Assembly: GCF_030315915.2 (NCBI RefSeq)
Contig: NZ_CP135990.1
Span: 1,674,001-1,738,000 of the forward strand
Source: Providencia zhijiangensis
GTDB lineage: Bacteria > Pseudomonadota > Gammaproteobacteria > Enterobacterales > Enterobacteriaceae
Reading direction: 5' to 3'
Length of the DNA: 64,000 bases
Part shown: piece by piece, positions 20,370-30,405 of the stretch
Layout: the number at the start of each line of letters is the position of its first letter
How positions within the stretch are numbered: the stretch's first letter is position 1
Notes under the pieces: model-generated
The model's database searches: none
What the model was told of the DNA's origin: nothing
What the model saw: the letters and a program-made list of their open reading frames with translations, nothing else
Program-made: the position numbers and the translations under genes

Positions 20370-21344
20370 ATGAATAAAGAACAAGATACCGACAGCAAAA
20401 AGGGCTATGTGCCAACGTTTCATAAATCCTATTTATTACCTAAATATTGGGGCGTTTGGCTAGGTGCAGGCCTCTTTGTTGCGCTTGCTTATATCCCTGT
20501 AAAAGTGCGTGATCCTATGCTGGCAAAAATAGGCAAATGGGTTGGACGATTAGCGAAAAGCGCCCGTCGTCGGGCAAAAATTAACTTACTCTATTGCTTT
20601 CCTAATATGGAAGAGCAACAAAGAGAAGAGTTGGTTGACCGGATGTTTGAAACCGCACCACAGTCTTTTGTCATGTTAGCTGAACTGTGTGTGCGCGGCG
20701 CAGAGCGCACATTAGCGCGTACGCAGTGGCATAACAAACAGATTATTGAGCAACTGCAGGAACAGCAAAGCAATGTGATTTTTATGGTTCCTCACGGCTG
20801 GGCCGTAGATGCTCCTGCCATGCTATTAGCGGCGATGGGGCAGAATATGGCTGCTATGTTCCATCACCAGAAAAACCCTGTTGCAGATTATTTATGGAAC
20901 AAAGCACGTTACCATTTTGGTGGGCGACTTCATTCTCGTGAAGCAGGAATTAAACCTTTTATTGCATCGGTCAGGCAAGGTTACTGGGGTTTTTATCTAC
21001 CAGACCAAGATCATGGGGAAGAGCACAGTGAGTTTGTTGATTTCTTTGGTACATACAAAGCGACCTTACCCGCGATTGGCCGATTGATGAAAGTGTGTAA
21101 AGCGAAAATTGTTCCTTTATTTCCGGTGTACGATCACGTTAATCATCAATTACATATTTATGTTCGTGAACCAATGGATGATATTGATGGGCAAGATGAT
21201 AACTATATTGCACGTCGAATGAATGAAGAGTTAGAGTTTTTGGTTGAGCCTAATCCAGAGCAATATACGTGGATCCTTAAGCTCTTGAAAACACGCAAGG
21301 AAGGTGAGATAGAACCTTACCAGCGAAAGGATTTATATCGCTAG
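20370..21344 (+). CDS. lpxM: Lipid A myristoyltransferase LpxM (MsbB)
   Basis: 324-residue inner-membrane acyltransferase of the LpxL/LpxM/LpxP family that adds the last secondary acyl chain to Kdo2-lipid A. An N-terminal membrane segment (WGVWLGAGLFVALAYI) anchors it. The catalytic H-x4-D motif is HGWAVD (in MVPHGWAVDAPAM). The length and the position beside mepM match E. coli LpxM. In E. coli pykA follows directly; here a fimbrial cluster intervenes. Confidence 0.94.
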   Translation: MNKEQDTDSKKGYVPTFHKSYLLPKYWGVWLGAGLFVALAYIPVKVRDPMLAKIGKWVGRLAKSARRRAKINLLYCFPNMEEQQREELVDRMFETAPQSFVMLAELCVRGAERTLARTQWHNKQIIEQLQEQQSNVIFMVPHGWAVDAPAMLLAAMGQNMAAMFHHQKNPVADYLWNKARYHFGGRLHSREAGIKPFIASVRQGYWGFYLPDQDHGEEHSEFVDFFGTYKATLPAIGRLMKVCKAKIVPLFPVYDHVNHQLHIYVREPMDDIDGQDDNYIARRMNEELEFLVEPNPEQYTWILKLLKTRKEGEIEPYQRKDLYR

Positions 21345-21363
21345 ATTTCTTTTCAGAATCATA

Positions 21364-21401
21364 AAAAGCCACGGTAATAATTATCCGTGGCTTTTGTTTT
21401 T
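21364..21401 (+). terminator. Terminator of lpxM
   Basis: An 11-bp stem AAAAGCCACGG/CCGTGGCTTTT is followed by GTTTTTT. It marks the left edge of the fimbrial insertion. Confidence 0.9.
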
Positions 21402-21566
21402 TAGGGGATTATATGTTTATCAGTATATATAATTGTGGAATAAATTTAATTTTAAAGGTGACTTTAAAATAATGCTAAAAATCCAAAAAGGATGAGTGAT
21501 ATTCTAAATGCATTGTTATATTCTTCCCGAGATAAAAGCGAGTGAAGATGACGGGCTGGAAAAATT

Positions 21567-22424
21567 ATGGATAAAACAAAAACAACATTAGATCAGTGGA
21601 TAACTTTACAAGCTGTAGTCGATTATGGCGGGTTCGCACAAGCAGCCGAAGTATTGCATAAAACACAATCTTCGATTAGTTATACCATTAGTAAATTAGA
21701 ACAAATATTAGATATTGAAATCTTTGTAGTAGAAAAACGACGAGCCGTATTAACAGAACAGGGTGAAGCGTTATTAACATTATCACGAGAAGTAACCAAT
21801 AAAGCGATTGCATTAGAAATAGCCGCAAAGTTAATAAATAAAAAAATAAATAATAAAATAAAAATTTTTATAGATGCATTATATAGCAGCGATGACCTAT
21901 TAAATAAAATTGGGAGCCTAATAAAAAGTAGAAAAGATTATGATGTCGAATTAACTAAAACACTACTTAACCGGGAGGATATATTGTCATCCAAAGAATT
22001 TGATTTATTGATATCTCATCATTATGTTGGTTCATTAAACCCTATCTTTTTAGGAGAGGTTGATGCAGTTCTTGTTACAGAGCCAAATCATTATTTACAG
22101 CGATGCACGAAAGATAAAATTAGACATAAACTGGAAAAAACACCACACATTGTTTTGTCCTCTACATTTCAAGATAAGATACAGAGTCACCAAATTGTTA
22201 AGGTTGCAAATACTGAAACAGCAATTAAATTAGCTAGAAATTCAGTTGGCTACTCTTGGTTCCCTAGAAATATCATTCATGAATTGATAGAGGGAAATAT
22301 CCTAAAAGAAGTTGAGAATGATATAGGTAATTCAAAATATCAATTCTATATGTATAAAAACAAGAGCCCAATAATCAATGAAATAATAATAAATTACCTA
22401 TTCAATGATTTCCGAACTAATTAA
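21567..22424 (+). CDS. LysR-type transcriptional regulator of the fimbrial cluster
   Basis: 285-residue LysR-family regulator. The N-terminal winged helix-turn-helix is visible (LQAVVDYGGFAQAAEVLHKT, then QSSISYTISKLEQILD). The C-terminal effector domain is short and unusually rich in Asn, Lys and Ile. GGAA precedes the ATG. It lies 186 nt upstream of the first fimbrial gene in the same direction, and two dyads in that gap are candidate targets. AT-rich codon use unlike the neighbouring housekeeping genes suggests transfer. The link to the fimbria is inferred from position. Confidence 0.85.
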   Translation: MDKTKTTLDQWITLQAVVDYGGFAQAAEVLHKTQSSISYTISKLEQILDIEIFVVEKRRAVLTEQGEALLTLSREVTNKAIALEIAAKLINKKINNKIKIFIDALYSSDDLLNKIGSLIKSRKDYDVELTKTLLNREDILSSKEFDLLISHHYVGSLNPIFLGEVDAVLVTEPNHYLQRCTKDKIRHKLEKTPHIVLSSTFQDKIQSHQIVKVANTETAIKLARNSVGYSWFPRNIIHELIEGNILKEVENDIGNSKYQFYMYKNKSPIINEIIINYLFNDFRTN

Positions 22425-22493
22425 TTTTGATTTTAAATTTATTCTGTAAAGCATATAAGTATTTTTGATTTAAATTTAAAAAATTCAATGTAA

Positions 22494-22550
22494 CCATTCA
22501 TTAACTTAATTGAATGGTGGTGCTATATTTCTGGCGAACAGAAAATATAG
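22494..22550 (+). promoter_or_regulatory. Two dyads in the fimbrial promoter region
   Basis: CCATTCA-N10-TGAATGG (22494-22517) is a perfect interrupted dyad. CTATATTTCTG-N5-CAGAAAATATAG (22523-22550) is a second dyad with one extra base in the right arm. They lie 60-117 nt before the major pilin start. Either could be the binding site of the adjacent LysR-type regulator. Function inferred. Confidence 0.45.
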
Positions 22551-22610
22551 ATTACACTTCGTCTTTAAAAGATAAATTTAAAAACATACATTCTATTTAT
22601 AGGAAATATT

Positions 22611-23132
22611 ATGCATATTCTAAATAAATCCCTAACTTTATTGGGACTGACTTTGGCTATCACGATGTCACCAACAGTATTTGCCTCTGGTGTGATTAAT
22701 TTTACGGGAGAAATAACGGAGCAAGCTTGTACCGTAGATAGTCAATCACGTAACTTAAATGTTGATCTTGGTAGAGTCTCCACCAAAAGTTTATCTTCCG
22801 CTGGAGAAATGGCTGGATTAACGAATTTCACAATTAAACTCGTGGATTGCCCTGAAGATACCAAAGTTACCGTTAATTTTGGTGGAAACCGAGATTCGGT
22901 TGACCAAGATATTCTGGCGTTACATCATGGTGCTGGAACATCAAAAAACGTGGGTATCGCCCTGTATGAAAAAAATGCAACTTCTCAGATCAAATTATAC
23001 GAAGATAGCAAAGAGGTTGCTTTAGCTGGAAAATCAGCAGAATTGGAGTATGTTGCAGCGTTTAAAGCAACGGGGGCCGCAACGGCGGGGCAAGCGAATA
23101 GTAGTGCAGTTTATAGTATTCAATATCAATAA
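22611..23132 (+). CDS. Major fimbrial subunit, cluster 1
   Basis: 173-residue type 1-like pilin. A signal peptide of about 25 residues (ending VFAS) precedes GVINFTGEITEQACTVDS. The canonical disulfide pair is C in EQACTVD and C in KLVDCPED. The C-terminus VYSIQYQ has the alternating hydrophobic pattern and penultimate tyrosine used in donor-strand exchange. AGGAAATATT precedes the ATG. It is the first structural gene of a pilin-chaperone-usher-tip adhesin set. Confidence 0.93.
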   Translation: MHILNKSLTLLGLTLAITMSPTVFASGVINFTGEITEQACTVDSQSRNLNVDLGRVSTKSLSSAGEMAGLTNFTIKLVDCPEDTKVTVNFGGNRDSVDQDILALHHGAGTSKNVGIALYEKNATSQIKLYEDSKEVALAGKSAELEYVAAFKATGAATAGQANSSAVYSIQYQ

Positions 23133-23136
23133 TATG

Positions 23137-23158
23137 ATGGGTGACGTTTGTCACCCAT
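23137..23158 (+). terminator. Hairpin between pilin and chaperone genes
   Basis: A perfect 9-bp stem ATGGGTGAC/GTCACCCAT with a GTTT loop is followed by ATTTATTTTA. In fimbrial operons such a hairpin after the major subunit commonly lowers downstream expression or protects the upstream message. Confidence 0.6.
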
Positions 23159-23181
23159 ATTTATTTTATGTTGGCATTCAT

Positions 23182-23847
23182 ATGAAAATAATTTATTCAG
23201 TTGTGCTATTTTTTTTCTGTTTTGTTTCTTTAGCATCAGCATCTGGGATCAGTGTAGGTGGAACTCGTTTTGTTTACATGGATAATAAACGAGAAATCTC
23301 AATTCCCATTTTTAATAGTAATGAAAAAAAACCTTTTTTGATTCAAAGTTGGGTAACAGGATTTAATGAGGATATTAAAGCGCCATTTATTGCAACCCCT
23401 GCTTTATTCCGTGTTGAGCCGAGTAGTTATGGTGCTGCAAGAATTGCGTATTTAGGTCAGCCACTTTCATCTAATCAAGAAAAAATATTTTTATTAAATA
23501 TAAAATCAATACCGCCTAAAGATGAAAATATTGAAAATGAATTGCAAATTATTATTAATTCTCAGTTTAAACTTTTCCTACGTTCAAATGATATTGAACC
23601 ATTGGATTTTGAAAATATAATATTAACAAAAGAGTATGGTGGAATAAAAATTAATAATAAAACACCGTATCATTTATCAATTAAAAGCATTTTAATAAAT
23701 GGTCAGTCTATAAAAGGAATGAAAATGGTCTACCCATGGGTAGATGATTATATTTTAAAAAAGAGGATAGGAAAGGGGCATGTAGTTACTGTCGAATTTA
23801 TTAATGACTATGGTGCTATTGTGGAAAAGAAAATAACCAAGAGCTAG
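23182..23847 (+). CDS. Periplasmic fimbrial chaperone, cluster 1
   Basis: 221-residue PapD-type chaperone that holds pilins by donor-strand complementation. The start at 23182 (MKIIYSVVLFFF) opens a signal peptide ending ASAS. The conserved arginine lies in SVGGTRFVYMDN and the pocket lysine in SQFKLFLR. The NDYGA motif near the C-terminus is typical. The open frame extends upstream into the pilin gene without family similarity. It ends 3 nt before the usher gene. Confidence 0.93.
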   Translation: MKIIYSVVLFFFCFVSLASASGISVGGTRFVYMDNKREISIPIFNSNEKKPFLIQSWVTGFNEDIKAPFIATPALFRVEPSSYGAARIAYLGQPLSSNQEKIFLLNIKSIPPKDENIENELQIIINSQFKLFLRSNDIEPLDFENIILTKEYGGIKINNKTPYHLSIKSILINGQSIKGMKMVYPWVDDYILKKRIGKGHVVTVEFINDYGAIVEKKITKS

Positions 23848-23850
23848 TGT

Positions 23851-26364
23851 ATGGAAACACACCATTTAATCAAAAGTTGGTTTTATAGTAAAAAAATTAA
23901 ATTCATTAATATTACATTTTTTTCATCAGTTGGATTTGCATCAATTTCTAGCGCAAGTGAGATATTTGACATCAATGCAATTAATACAGGAATTGAAAAT
24001 AAGCTATCTGACTCTTCACTATTAAATTATCTTTCTAAAACCGAAGGGCAACTTCCTGGTCGTTATCAGGTCAATATTTATGTGAATGGAAACAAAGTTG
24101 CAGATGAGTTGATTGAATTTATTTACAATAATGAAGAAAAAAAACTGAAACCTAAAATAACAAAAGAACAGTTAATGAGTTGGGGTGTTAAGCCCTCAAT
24201 GTTATTACAAAAAAATGAAATCTCTTCAACCGATAAATTCTTAGATATTAAGCACTCAATTGATGGTAGTGACATTCACCATGATTTTTTTTCAAATCGA
24301 TTAGATATTAGTATTCCTCAAATTGGAATGGAAATGGCGAGCCGAGGCTATATTGACGTCACTGAATGGGACGATGGAATCAATGGGATGTTTATTAACT
24401 ATTCAGCACGCTTTAACCGATCGTGGGGAAATCCAAACAGCCAACAAAATATTTATGTAGGCCTACGAAATGGAATTAATTGGGGGGCCTGGAGGTTACG
24501 TAATCACAGTTATTACAATGACACGAATGAAAAAGCCATTTTGCATAGTTTGCAAACCTTCTTAGAGCGGGATATTCGTGATTTGAAAAGCCATTTAATT
24601 ATTGGAGAAACAGCGTCTGATAACGGGATTATGGATGCTTTTCAATATCGCGGTATAAAGCTCATGTCGGAAGAAAGCATGTTACCGCAAAGTCGCCGTG
24701 GATTTGCTCCTGTTGTTAATGGGGTTGCAAATACTAATGCGGTGGTCACTGTTCGTCAAAATGGTCAGATTATTTATCAAACGTCAGTACCTGCTGGGGA
24801 ATTTATATTGAATGATCTTTATCCTACATCGTTCAATGGGGATTTACAGGTTATGGTCACTGAAGCGAATGGATCAACAAGAACATTTACTCAACCTTTT
24901 TCTAATGCCCCAATAATGCAAAGAGAAGGCACATTAAAATACAGCATCGAACTTGGAAAATATCGAGAAGAGAGAGGAATAGAACGACCTTATTTTATTC
25001 AATTCTCAGGGATCTATGGTCTGCCAATCAATTTGGCGAGTTATGGCAACGTGTCGTTATTAGGTGGCGCGCTTATCTCAGAAGATAAACAAGTTTATGT
25101 TTTAGGATCTGGGGTGAGTCTAGGTTATTTCGGGGGTATTTCACTGGATATGACATACTCACAAGCACAATGGCAGCAATATGCAAATATGACGGATCAA
25201 ACCTACCGTTTTCAATATACCAAATATATTCAAAGTACAGCGACGGCACTGAATTTATCTGCTCAATATGCCGTAGAACCCGATATAAACAAGGTTCTTT
25301 TTCAAACCATAAATAGTGATCAAAGGTCAAAGAAGCACAGGTTACAGGTTGCGTTGAGTCAAGTGTTAGGGAAATGGGGATCTTTAAACATTAATGGTTA
25401 TCAGCAAAAGTATTGGGGGCAGTCAGGTTCAGATAATAACCTTACAGTCGGTTTTAGTTCTCAGTATCAATCTATTAATTACAGTTTTTCCTATTCCCAT
25501 TCTGAGCAAAGTAATCCCCATAGGGTTGATAGGTTATTTTCCTTTAATTGCAGTATGCCATTTCGTTGGAAAGAAAAGGCTTATTGGGGTGTTTATAGCT
25601 ACAACACGAGCGATAATGCAGGGGGAATAAGCACATTTAGCTTGAATGGCTCAGCTTTCAATTCCAATCCATTACAATATGACATTACTCAGCAATATCA
25701 TCATAAGAATCAACAATTCAGCCATGGTATTCGTGGAAATTACTTAACCTCTTACGGCGAATTTGGCGCAGGTTGGGATGATGCTTCTGAATATCAAGCT
25801 GCCCATGCTGAGGCGACAGGGTCGCTGTTATTTCATCAAGGTGGAGTGACAGCTTCACGCGCGTTTTCTGATGCCATTGGACTGGTTAAAGCTCAAGATA
25901 TTGATAATTTGAAAGTGAATAATACACCTTCATTGCATACTAATGGGCAAGGGTACGCAGTGGTTCCCATGTTAACGCGCTATGAACGCAATAAAGTGAG
26001 CGTAGATACCTCGACGTTAAAGGGTAATGATGATGTGGAGTCGAGCTCAGCGACCGTTGTTCCCACAAGCGGTGCGATTATTTTGGTGGATCTCAAAGCG
26101 AAGCGTGGTGGGCGAGTGGTATTAAAACTGAAGAAAAATAATCAGTTACTCGGGTTTGGTACCCAAGTTAATCTTCTCACACAGCAGCGTATCGTCTCAT
26201 CGGGCATTGTAGCGAATGATGGAGAAGTGTATTTGAGTGGGGTTCCTGCACAGAGTGTTGTTCACATTAAATGGGGAGAAGCGCATACACAACAGTGCCA
26301 ATTGCCTCTTCAGATTGATTTGAACAATCAAGATATTCAATTTATTGACGGGGTTTGCCAATAA
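23851..26364 (+). CDS. Outer-membrane fimbrial usher, cluster 1
   Basis: 837-residue usher that forms the secretion pore and assembly platform of the fimbria. A signal peptide with a long basic lead (ends ISSAS) is followed by the N-terminal chaperone-binding domain (LPGRYQVNIYVNGN), the 24-strand barrel with its plug (NAVVTVRQNGQIIYQTSVPA is the canonical plug stretch), and two C-terminal domains ending with a cysteine pair (QCQLPLQ and DGVCQ). Complete. Codon use is AT-rich. Confidence 0.95.
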   Translation: METHHLIKSWFYSKKIKFINITFFSSVGFASISSASEIFDINAINTGIENKLSDSSLLNYLSKTEGQLPGRYQVNIYVNGNKVADELIEFIYNNEEKKLKPKITKEQLMSWGVKPSMLLQKNEISSTDKFLDIKHSIDGSDIHHDFFSNRLDISIPQIGMEMASRGYIDVTEWDDGINGMFINYSARFNRSWGNPNSQQNIYVGLRNGINWGAWRLRNHSYYNDTNEKAILHSLQTFLERDIRDLKSHLIIGETASDNGIMDAFQYRGIKLMSEESMLPQSRRGFAPVVNGVANTNAVVTVRQNGQIIYQTSVPAGEFILNDLYPTSFNGDLQVMVTEANGSTRTFTQPFSNAPIMQREGTLKYSIELGKYREERGIERPYFIQFSGIYGLPINLASYGNVSLLGGALISEDKQVYVLGSGVSLGYFGGISLDMTYSQAQWQQYANMTDQTYRFQYTKYIQSTATALNLSAQYAVEPDINKVLFQTINSDQRSKKHRLQVALSQVLGKWGSLNINGYQQKYWGQSGSDNNLTVGFSSQYQSINYSFSYSHSEQSNPHRVDRLFSFNCSMPFRWKEKAYWGVYSYNTSDNAGGISTFSLNGSAFNSNPLQYDITQQYHHKNQQFSHGIRGNYLTSYGEFGAGWDDASEYQAAHAEATGSLLFHQGGVTASRAFSDAIGLVKAQDIDNLKVNNTPSLHTNGQGYAVVPMLTRYERNKVSVDTSTLKGNDDVESSSATVVPTSGAIILVDLKAKRGGRVVLKLKKNNQLLGFGTQVNLLTQQRIVSSGIVANDGEVYLSGVPAQSVVHIKWGEAHTQQCQLPLQIDLNNQDIQFIDGVCQ

Positions 26365-26372
26365 GGGATCTT

Positions 26373-27395
26373 ATGAAACAGTTTGCTATCTCCAGCGCTA
26401 TCTACGCCATTATGTTGTTGTTCTCACCAAGACTTTTCGCAGACTACCGAGCAGAATTTTCATCTTACACGGTACCGATATCTCAAACGCTGTATGTTCC
26501 TAAAAGTGCGCCCATCAACTCACATATTGCAACGATAGAGCTGGGAACCTATACGCCATGGGCGTGGTGGAATGAATCAGGGATAACGCGAGTGGGAATT
26601 AATTTACCCGGTATATTTGATGATCATTATCAGATAGCAGGGGTTGGCGCCATTAAAGAAATTGGCCTCTCAGGTATCGGCTTTGCATTGCACGGTTCAG
26701 TTAATAGCCCCTGTTCAGCGCGGGGGTATGTGAATGGTAAAAATAATCGCGATGGAAATCCGGCGAATCGCTTGCTGTGTCCAAGCAGCGAATCAAGGGG
26801 TAATTACAGTGTTACCTTGAAAGCCGCATTCTATAAAATCCGCCCTCAAGTGAATTCTCAATTATTACAATCGACTAGCGCTGCGATGCTTATTGTGTTT
26901 AATGATAAGTTTATTACTCAGGATGCATTTGGAAATGTTGAGCCAAAAATTTGGTTGTCACCGATTAATGTGATTGCTAATGGATGTGAAGTTAAAAATC
27001 GGGTAGTCAATGTCGCCTTTGGTCAGGTGGAAAAGTCAGGCGCCAATGGGGTGGGTATGACAGTTGCGAATAGCCGTAAACGATTCAAAATTGAGCTTGA
27101 ATGTGATGAATCCTCGCCAATAAAGATCCGTTTTATGGGAATGGCTGATGCGAGTGGATTAGGTGGAACGATTGCACTCAATAATCCGAATCATCAGAAA
27201 ACTGCAAAAGGCTTTGGCATTCAAATTAAACACAAAGGAAAACCCATTAAACTGAATCAAATGGTGCAAGTTTCCCGCTTAAATCAAGCGCAACACTACG
27301 TTATTCCGTTAGAAGCGGCCTATATTCAAACCGCAGAGAAAACACACGGAGGAAAGGCGGATGGAACGCTGCAATTTAATCTGCAATATCATTGA
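26373..27395 (+). CDS. Two-domain fimbrial tip adhesin, cluster 1
   Basis: 340-residue secreted protein, last gene of the cluster. The start at 26373 (MKQFAISSAIYAIML) follows AAGGGAT and gives a signal peptide ending LFAD. The N-terminal half (about 25-190) would be the receptor-binding lectin domain; it carries a cysteine pair (SPCSAR and RLLCPS). The C-terminal half is a pilin domain (ANGCEVKNRVVNVAFGQV, LECDES, ending GTLQFNLQYH). The FimH-like architecture is inferred from length and position; the receptor is unknown. Confidence 0.82.
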   Translation: MKQFAISSAIYAIMLLFSPRLFADYRAEFSSYTVPISQTLYVPKSAPINSHIATIELGTYTPWAWWNESGITRVGINLPGIFDDHYQIAGVGAIKEIGLSGIGFALHGSVNSPCSARGYVNGKNNRDGNPANRLLCPSSESRGNYSVTLKAAFYKIRPQVNSQLLQSTSAAMLIVFNDKFITQDAFGNVEPKIWLSPINVIANGCEVKNRVVNVAFGQVEKSGANGVGMTVANSRKRFKIELECDESSPIKIRFMGMADASGLGGTIALNNPNHQKTAKGFGIQIKHKGKPIKLNQMVQVSRLNQAQHYVIPLEAAYIQTAEKTHGGKADGTLQFNLQYH

Positions 27396-27409
27396 GATGA
27401 CAAAATAAA

Positions 27410-27427
27410 AGGGAGCCTAAGCTCCCT
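27410..27427 (-). terminator. Terminator of pykA
   Basis: A 7-bp stem AGGGAGC/GCTCCCT with a 4-nt loop is followed on the minus strand by TTTATTTT. It also lies just after the convergent adhesin gene and marks the right edge of the fimbrial insertion. Confidence 0.82.
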
Positions 27428-27456
27428 CTATAACGATAAATTGAACGACTAGACTA

Positions 27457-28899
27457 TCATTCAACTACTAAAATACGGCAGGTATTGGTGCTGCCGATGG
27501 TGCCCATTTGGTCACCTTGAGTCACGATAACCGTATCACCAACCATCAAGTAGCCATTGTCACGTAATCGTGCGATGGCCTCACTTGCTGCCGCAATACC
27601 ATCAGTATGTGTGCTGCAAAATACGGGGGTGACACCACGATACAGTGAACATTGGTTCAATGTTTTTTCATGGCGAGACATCGCGAAAATTGGCAAGCCA
27701 GAGCTAATACGCGACATAATACGTGCGGTACGACCTGATTCAGTCATCGCAATGATCGCTTTAACACCTTTTAGGTGGTTGGCGGCATACATGGTTGACA
27801 TCGCAATCGCATCTTCGGAACTTTCAAATTCAGCGTCTAAACGGTGTTTTGAAATATTCAGGCCCGGCATTTTTTCCGCACCAAAACAGACTTGCGCCAT
27901 GGCAGCGACAGTTTCCGCTGGGTATTGTCCTGCTGCGGTTTCTGCGGATAGCATCACCGCATCGGTTCCGTCTAAGACAGCGTTTGCCACGTCCATCACT
28001 TCTGCACGGGTTGGCATTGGGTTGGTGATCATGGATTCCATCATTTGAGTTGCAGTGATCACCACACGGTTCAATTGACGGGAACGACGAATTAATTTCT
28101 TTTGCACCGCAACCAGTTCAGGATCACCAATTTCAACCCCTAAATCACCACGGGCAACCATCACCACATCAGAGGCAAGGATCACTTCGTCCATGATATC
28201 GTCAGTTGCGACTGCTTCAGCACGTTCAACTTTGGCGACGATTTGGCATTCGCAGCCTGCATCACGCGCTAAACGGCGAGCATAATCTAGATCTTCACCT
28301 GAACGCGGGAAAGAGACAGCCAAGAAATCCACATTGATTTTAGCGGCGGTAATAATGTCGGCTTTGTCTTTTTCTGTCAGGGCTTCTGCGGACAAGCCAC
28401 CACCGAGTTTATTGATGCCTTTATTATTGGAAAGTTGTCCACCGACAGTCACTTCGGTGAAGACTTGTAAACCTTGAACTTCACGAACTTTTAACTGCAC
28501 GCGACCATCATCCAGTAGGAGAATATCGCCAGGTACCACGTCAGCAGGCAGACCTTTATAGTCGATACCCACTTTATGCTGGTCGCCTTCACCTTTACCT
28601 AATGAAGCATCCAGCGTGAATTTATCACCAACATTGAGGAAAACTTTACCGTCTTTAAAAGTAGAAACACGAATTTTCGGACCTTGTAGATCCCCAAGAA
28701 TAGCGACGTGACGCCCTAATCGAGCCGCAATCTCACGCACTTTATTTGCGCGAGCCATGTGGTCTTCAGGAGTTCCGTGAGAGAAATTAAGGCGAACAAC
28801 GTTAGCCCCAGCATTGATAATTTTTTCTAGATTATTATCACGATCGGTTGCTGGACCAAGGGTTGTAACAATTTTAGTTCTTCTAAGCCGTCTAGACAT
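27457..28899 (-). CDS. pykA: Pyruvate kinase II (PykA)
   Basis: 480-residue AMP-activated pyruvate kinase, glycolysis. The sequence follows E. coli PykA almost end to end ([18 protein letters not shown]) and has the same length, which distinguishes it from PykF (470 residues). The active-site motif is seen in [17 protein letters not shown], with the substrate/K+ region VVRLNFSHG and the signature [11 protein letters not shown]. Same strand and neighbour (hexR) as in E. coli. Confidence 0.98.
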   Translation of the reverse strand: MSRRLRRTKIVTTLGPATDRDNNLEKIINAGANVVRLNFSHGTPEDHMARANKVREIAARLGRHVAILGDLQGPKIRVSTFKDGKVFLNVGDKFTLDASLGKGEGDQHKVGIDYKGLPADVVPGDILLLDDGRVQLKVREVQGLQVFTEVTVGGQLSNNKGINKLGGGLSAEALTEKDKADIITAAKINVDFLAVSFPRSGEDLDYARRLARDAGCECQIVAKVERAEAVATDDIMDEVILASDVVMVARGDLGVEIGDPELVAVQKKLIRRSRQLNRVVITATQMMESMITNPMPTRAEVMDVANAVLDGTDAVMLSAETAAGQYPAETVAAMAQVCFGAEKMPGLNISKHRLDAEFESSEDAIAMSTMYAANHLKGVKAIIAMTESGRTARIMSRISSGLPIFAMSRHEKTLNQCSLYRGVTPVFCSTHTDGIAAASEAIARLRDNGYLMVGDTVIVTQGDQMGTIGSTNTCRILVVE

Positions 28900-29099
28900 G
28901 TATTACTCCGTGACCTGTAATGGTACAAATATAAGTGAAACCATTTCACTCCATTTCGAAACCTATTTACTGCAAATAGGGGTGCTGACACGAGCACAGC
29001 TATTATATACAGCAAATTTCTTAAAGCCATCGGGAGAATAAAAACTCTTTGGGCCCGGTAGAATTAAGAAACCTCTTTTAACATTGTCATTTCCATCTT

Positions 29100-29945
29100 T
29101 CAGACATTATCAAACCGCGAATCGCGTAACGCTTCTTTGACCCGTTTCAAGTTATCTCTAAATTTTTCGCCTCTACGCAAAGTAAATCCAGTGGTTAATA
29201 CATCAATGACGGCAAGCTGTGCCATCCTAGAGACCATTGGCATGTACATATCGGTATCTTCAGGGACATCAATAATAATCGATAAGTTGGCTTCTTTGGC
29301 GAGAGGAGAACCTTCAGAGGTAATTGCGATGACCGTCGCATCATTCTGGCGAGCGAGTTGCGCCATATCGACTAAGGCTTTTGTGCGTCCTGTGTGAGAA
29401 ATCAACACAATCACATCCCCCTCACTACTATTGATGCAGCTCATGCGTTGCATGACAATATCATCAAAGTATATGACTGGAATATTAAAACGGAAAAATT
29501 TATTCATCGCATCGTGGGCAACCGCCGCAGAAGCCCCAAACCCAAAAAAGCTGATTTTTCGCGCTTGAGTAAGTAAATCAACGGCACGATTAATGGCATG
29601 AGTATCGAGGGTATGTTTGACATTGTCTAACCCGGCCATTGCGGATTCGAAAATCTTGTGAGTATAGGTATTGACGGTGTCTGTCTCTTCGATATGGCGA
29701 TTAACGTAAGGCGTGCCATTAGCGAGATTTTGAGCCAGCTTTAATTTAAAGTCAGGAAACCCTTTGGTTTCCATTTTGCGGCAAAATCGGTTGACGGTAG
29801 GCTCGCTGACATCCGCCAATTGGGCCAATGCAGCGATACTTAAATGAATAGCACTTTGGGGCATACTTAAAATGACTTCCGCCACTTTTTTTTCTGATTT
29901 ACTCAAAAAATCGAGGCTAGTTTTCATTTGTTCTAAAATATTCAT
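29100..29945 (-). CDS. hexR: HexR, RpiR-family repressor of central carbon genes
   Basis: 281-residue regulator. The N-terminal helix-turn-helix (SIAALAQLADVSEPTVNRFC, about 36-55) belongs to the HTH_6 family. The C-terminal SIS domain (about 120-250; FFGFGASAAVAHDAMNKFF, VLISHTGRTKALVDMAQLA) binds the Entner-Doudoroff intermediate KDPG in known HexR proteins. It is divergent from zwf, its expected target. Confidence 0.96.
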   Translation of the reverse strand: MNILEQMKTSLDFLSKSEKKVAEVILSMPQSAIHLSIAALAQLADVSEPTVNRFCRKMETKGFPDFKLKLAQNLANGTPYVNRHIEETDTVNTYTHKIFESAMAGLDNVKHTLDTHAINRAVDLLTQARKISFFGFGASAAVAHDAMNKFFRFNIPVIYFDDIVMQRMSCINSSEGDVIVLISHTGRTKALVDMAQLARQNDATVIAITSEGSPLAKEANLSIIIDVPEDTDMYMPMVSRMAQLAVIDVLTTGFTLRRGEKFRDNLKRVKEALRDSRFDNV

Positions 29946-30405
29946 ATAGCAAAAGTGCCTATTTCAGCAAAAGGAGAAATATTTCTGCCATCAGCGTATG
30001 GTGGCATTAACATCCGGATATGACTGAAAATATACTACGTGTTGATAGTAAGCTATCTATACACTGAGCGTAACTAATGGCTTTTTTTACGAAAATATGA
30101 CCCGTATCTAATTTTCAACTTAGTAAACTCACCACATAAACCGTGATTTTCTAACAAAGCTGGAAGCATTCAGTGATAAAAAATTTTATTGATGTCTGGG
30201 TATGCTGTATTTTTCAGCATAAAAACTGTGACCAGCGTCATCAATATTTACTGAGCAGGAGCAAACGGGTACATTAGCAGGCAACCGATTGTATTTTTAT
30301 TAAAAACGACATTCAGAACCTATCTCATTAGAGTGAAATACCCCCTTGTTTTCTCTGGGCTCTAATCAGATAGTTTCTAAATTCCGCAGATTGAGGAGAA
30401 CCAAC
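29946..30405. promoter_or_regulatory. Divergent hexR-zwf control region
   Basis: This gap of 460 bases separates divergent hexR and zwf and must hold both promoters. A perfect dyad TATGCTG-N7-CAGCATA lies at 30201-30221. No sequence close to the known HexR consensus (TGTARTWWWAYTACA-like) was found by eye. Nothing coding is supported here. Confidence 0.4.

Noticed and set aside
29946..30405. HexR operator between hexR and zwf
   Set aside because: No sequence close to the known consensus was found by eye, so none is claimed although one is expected.
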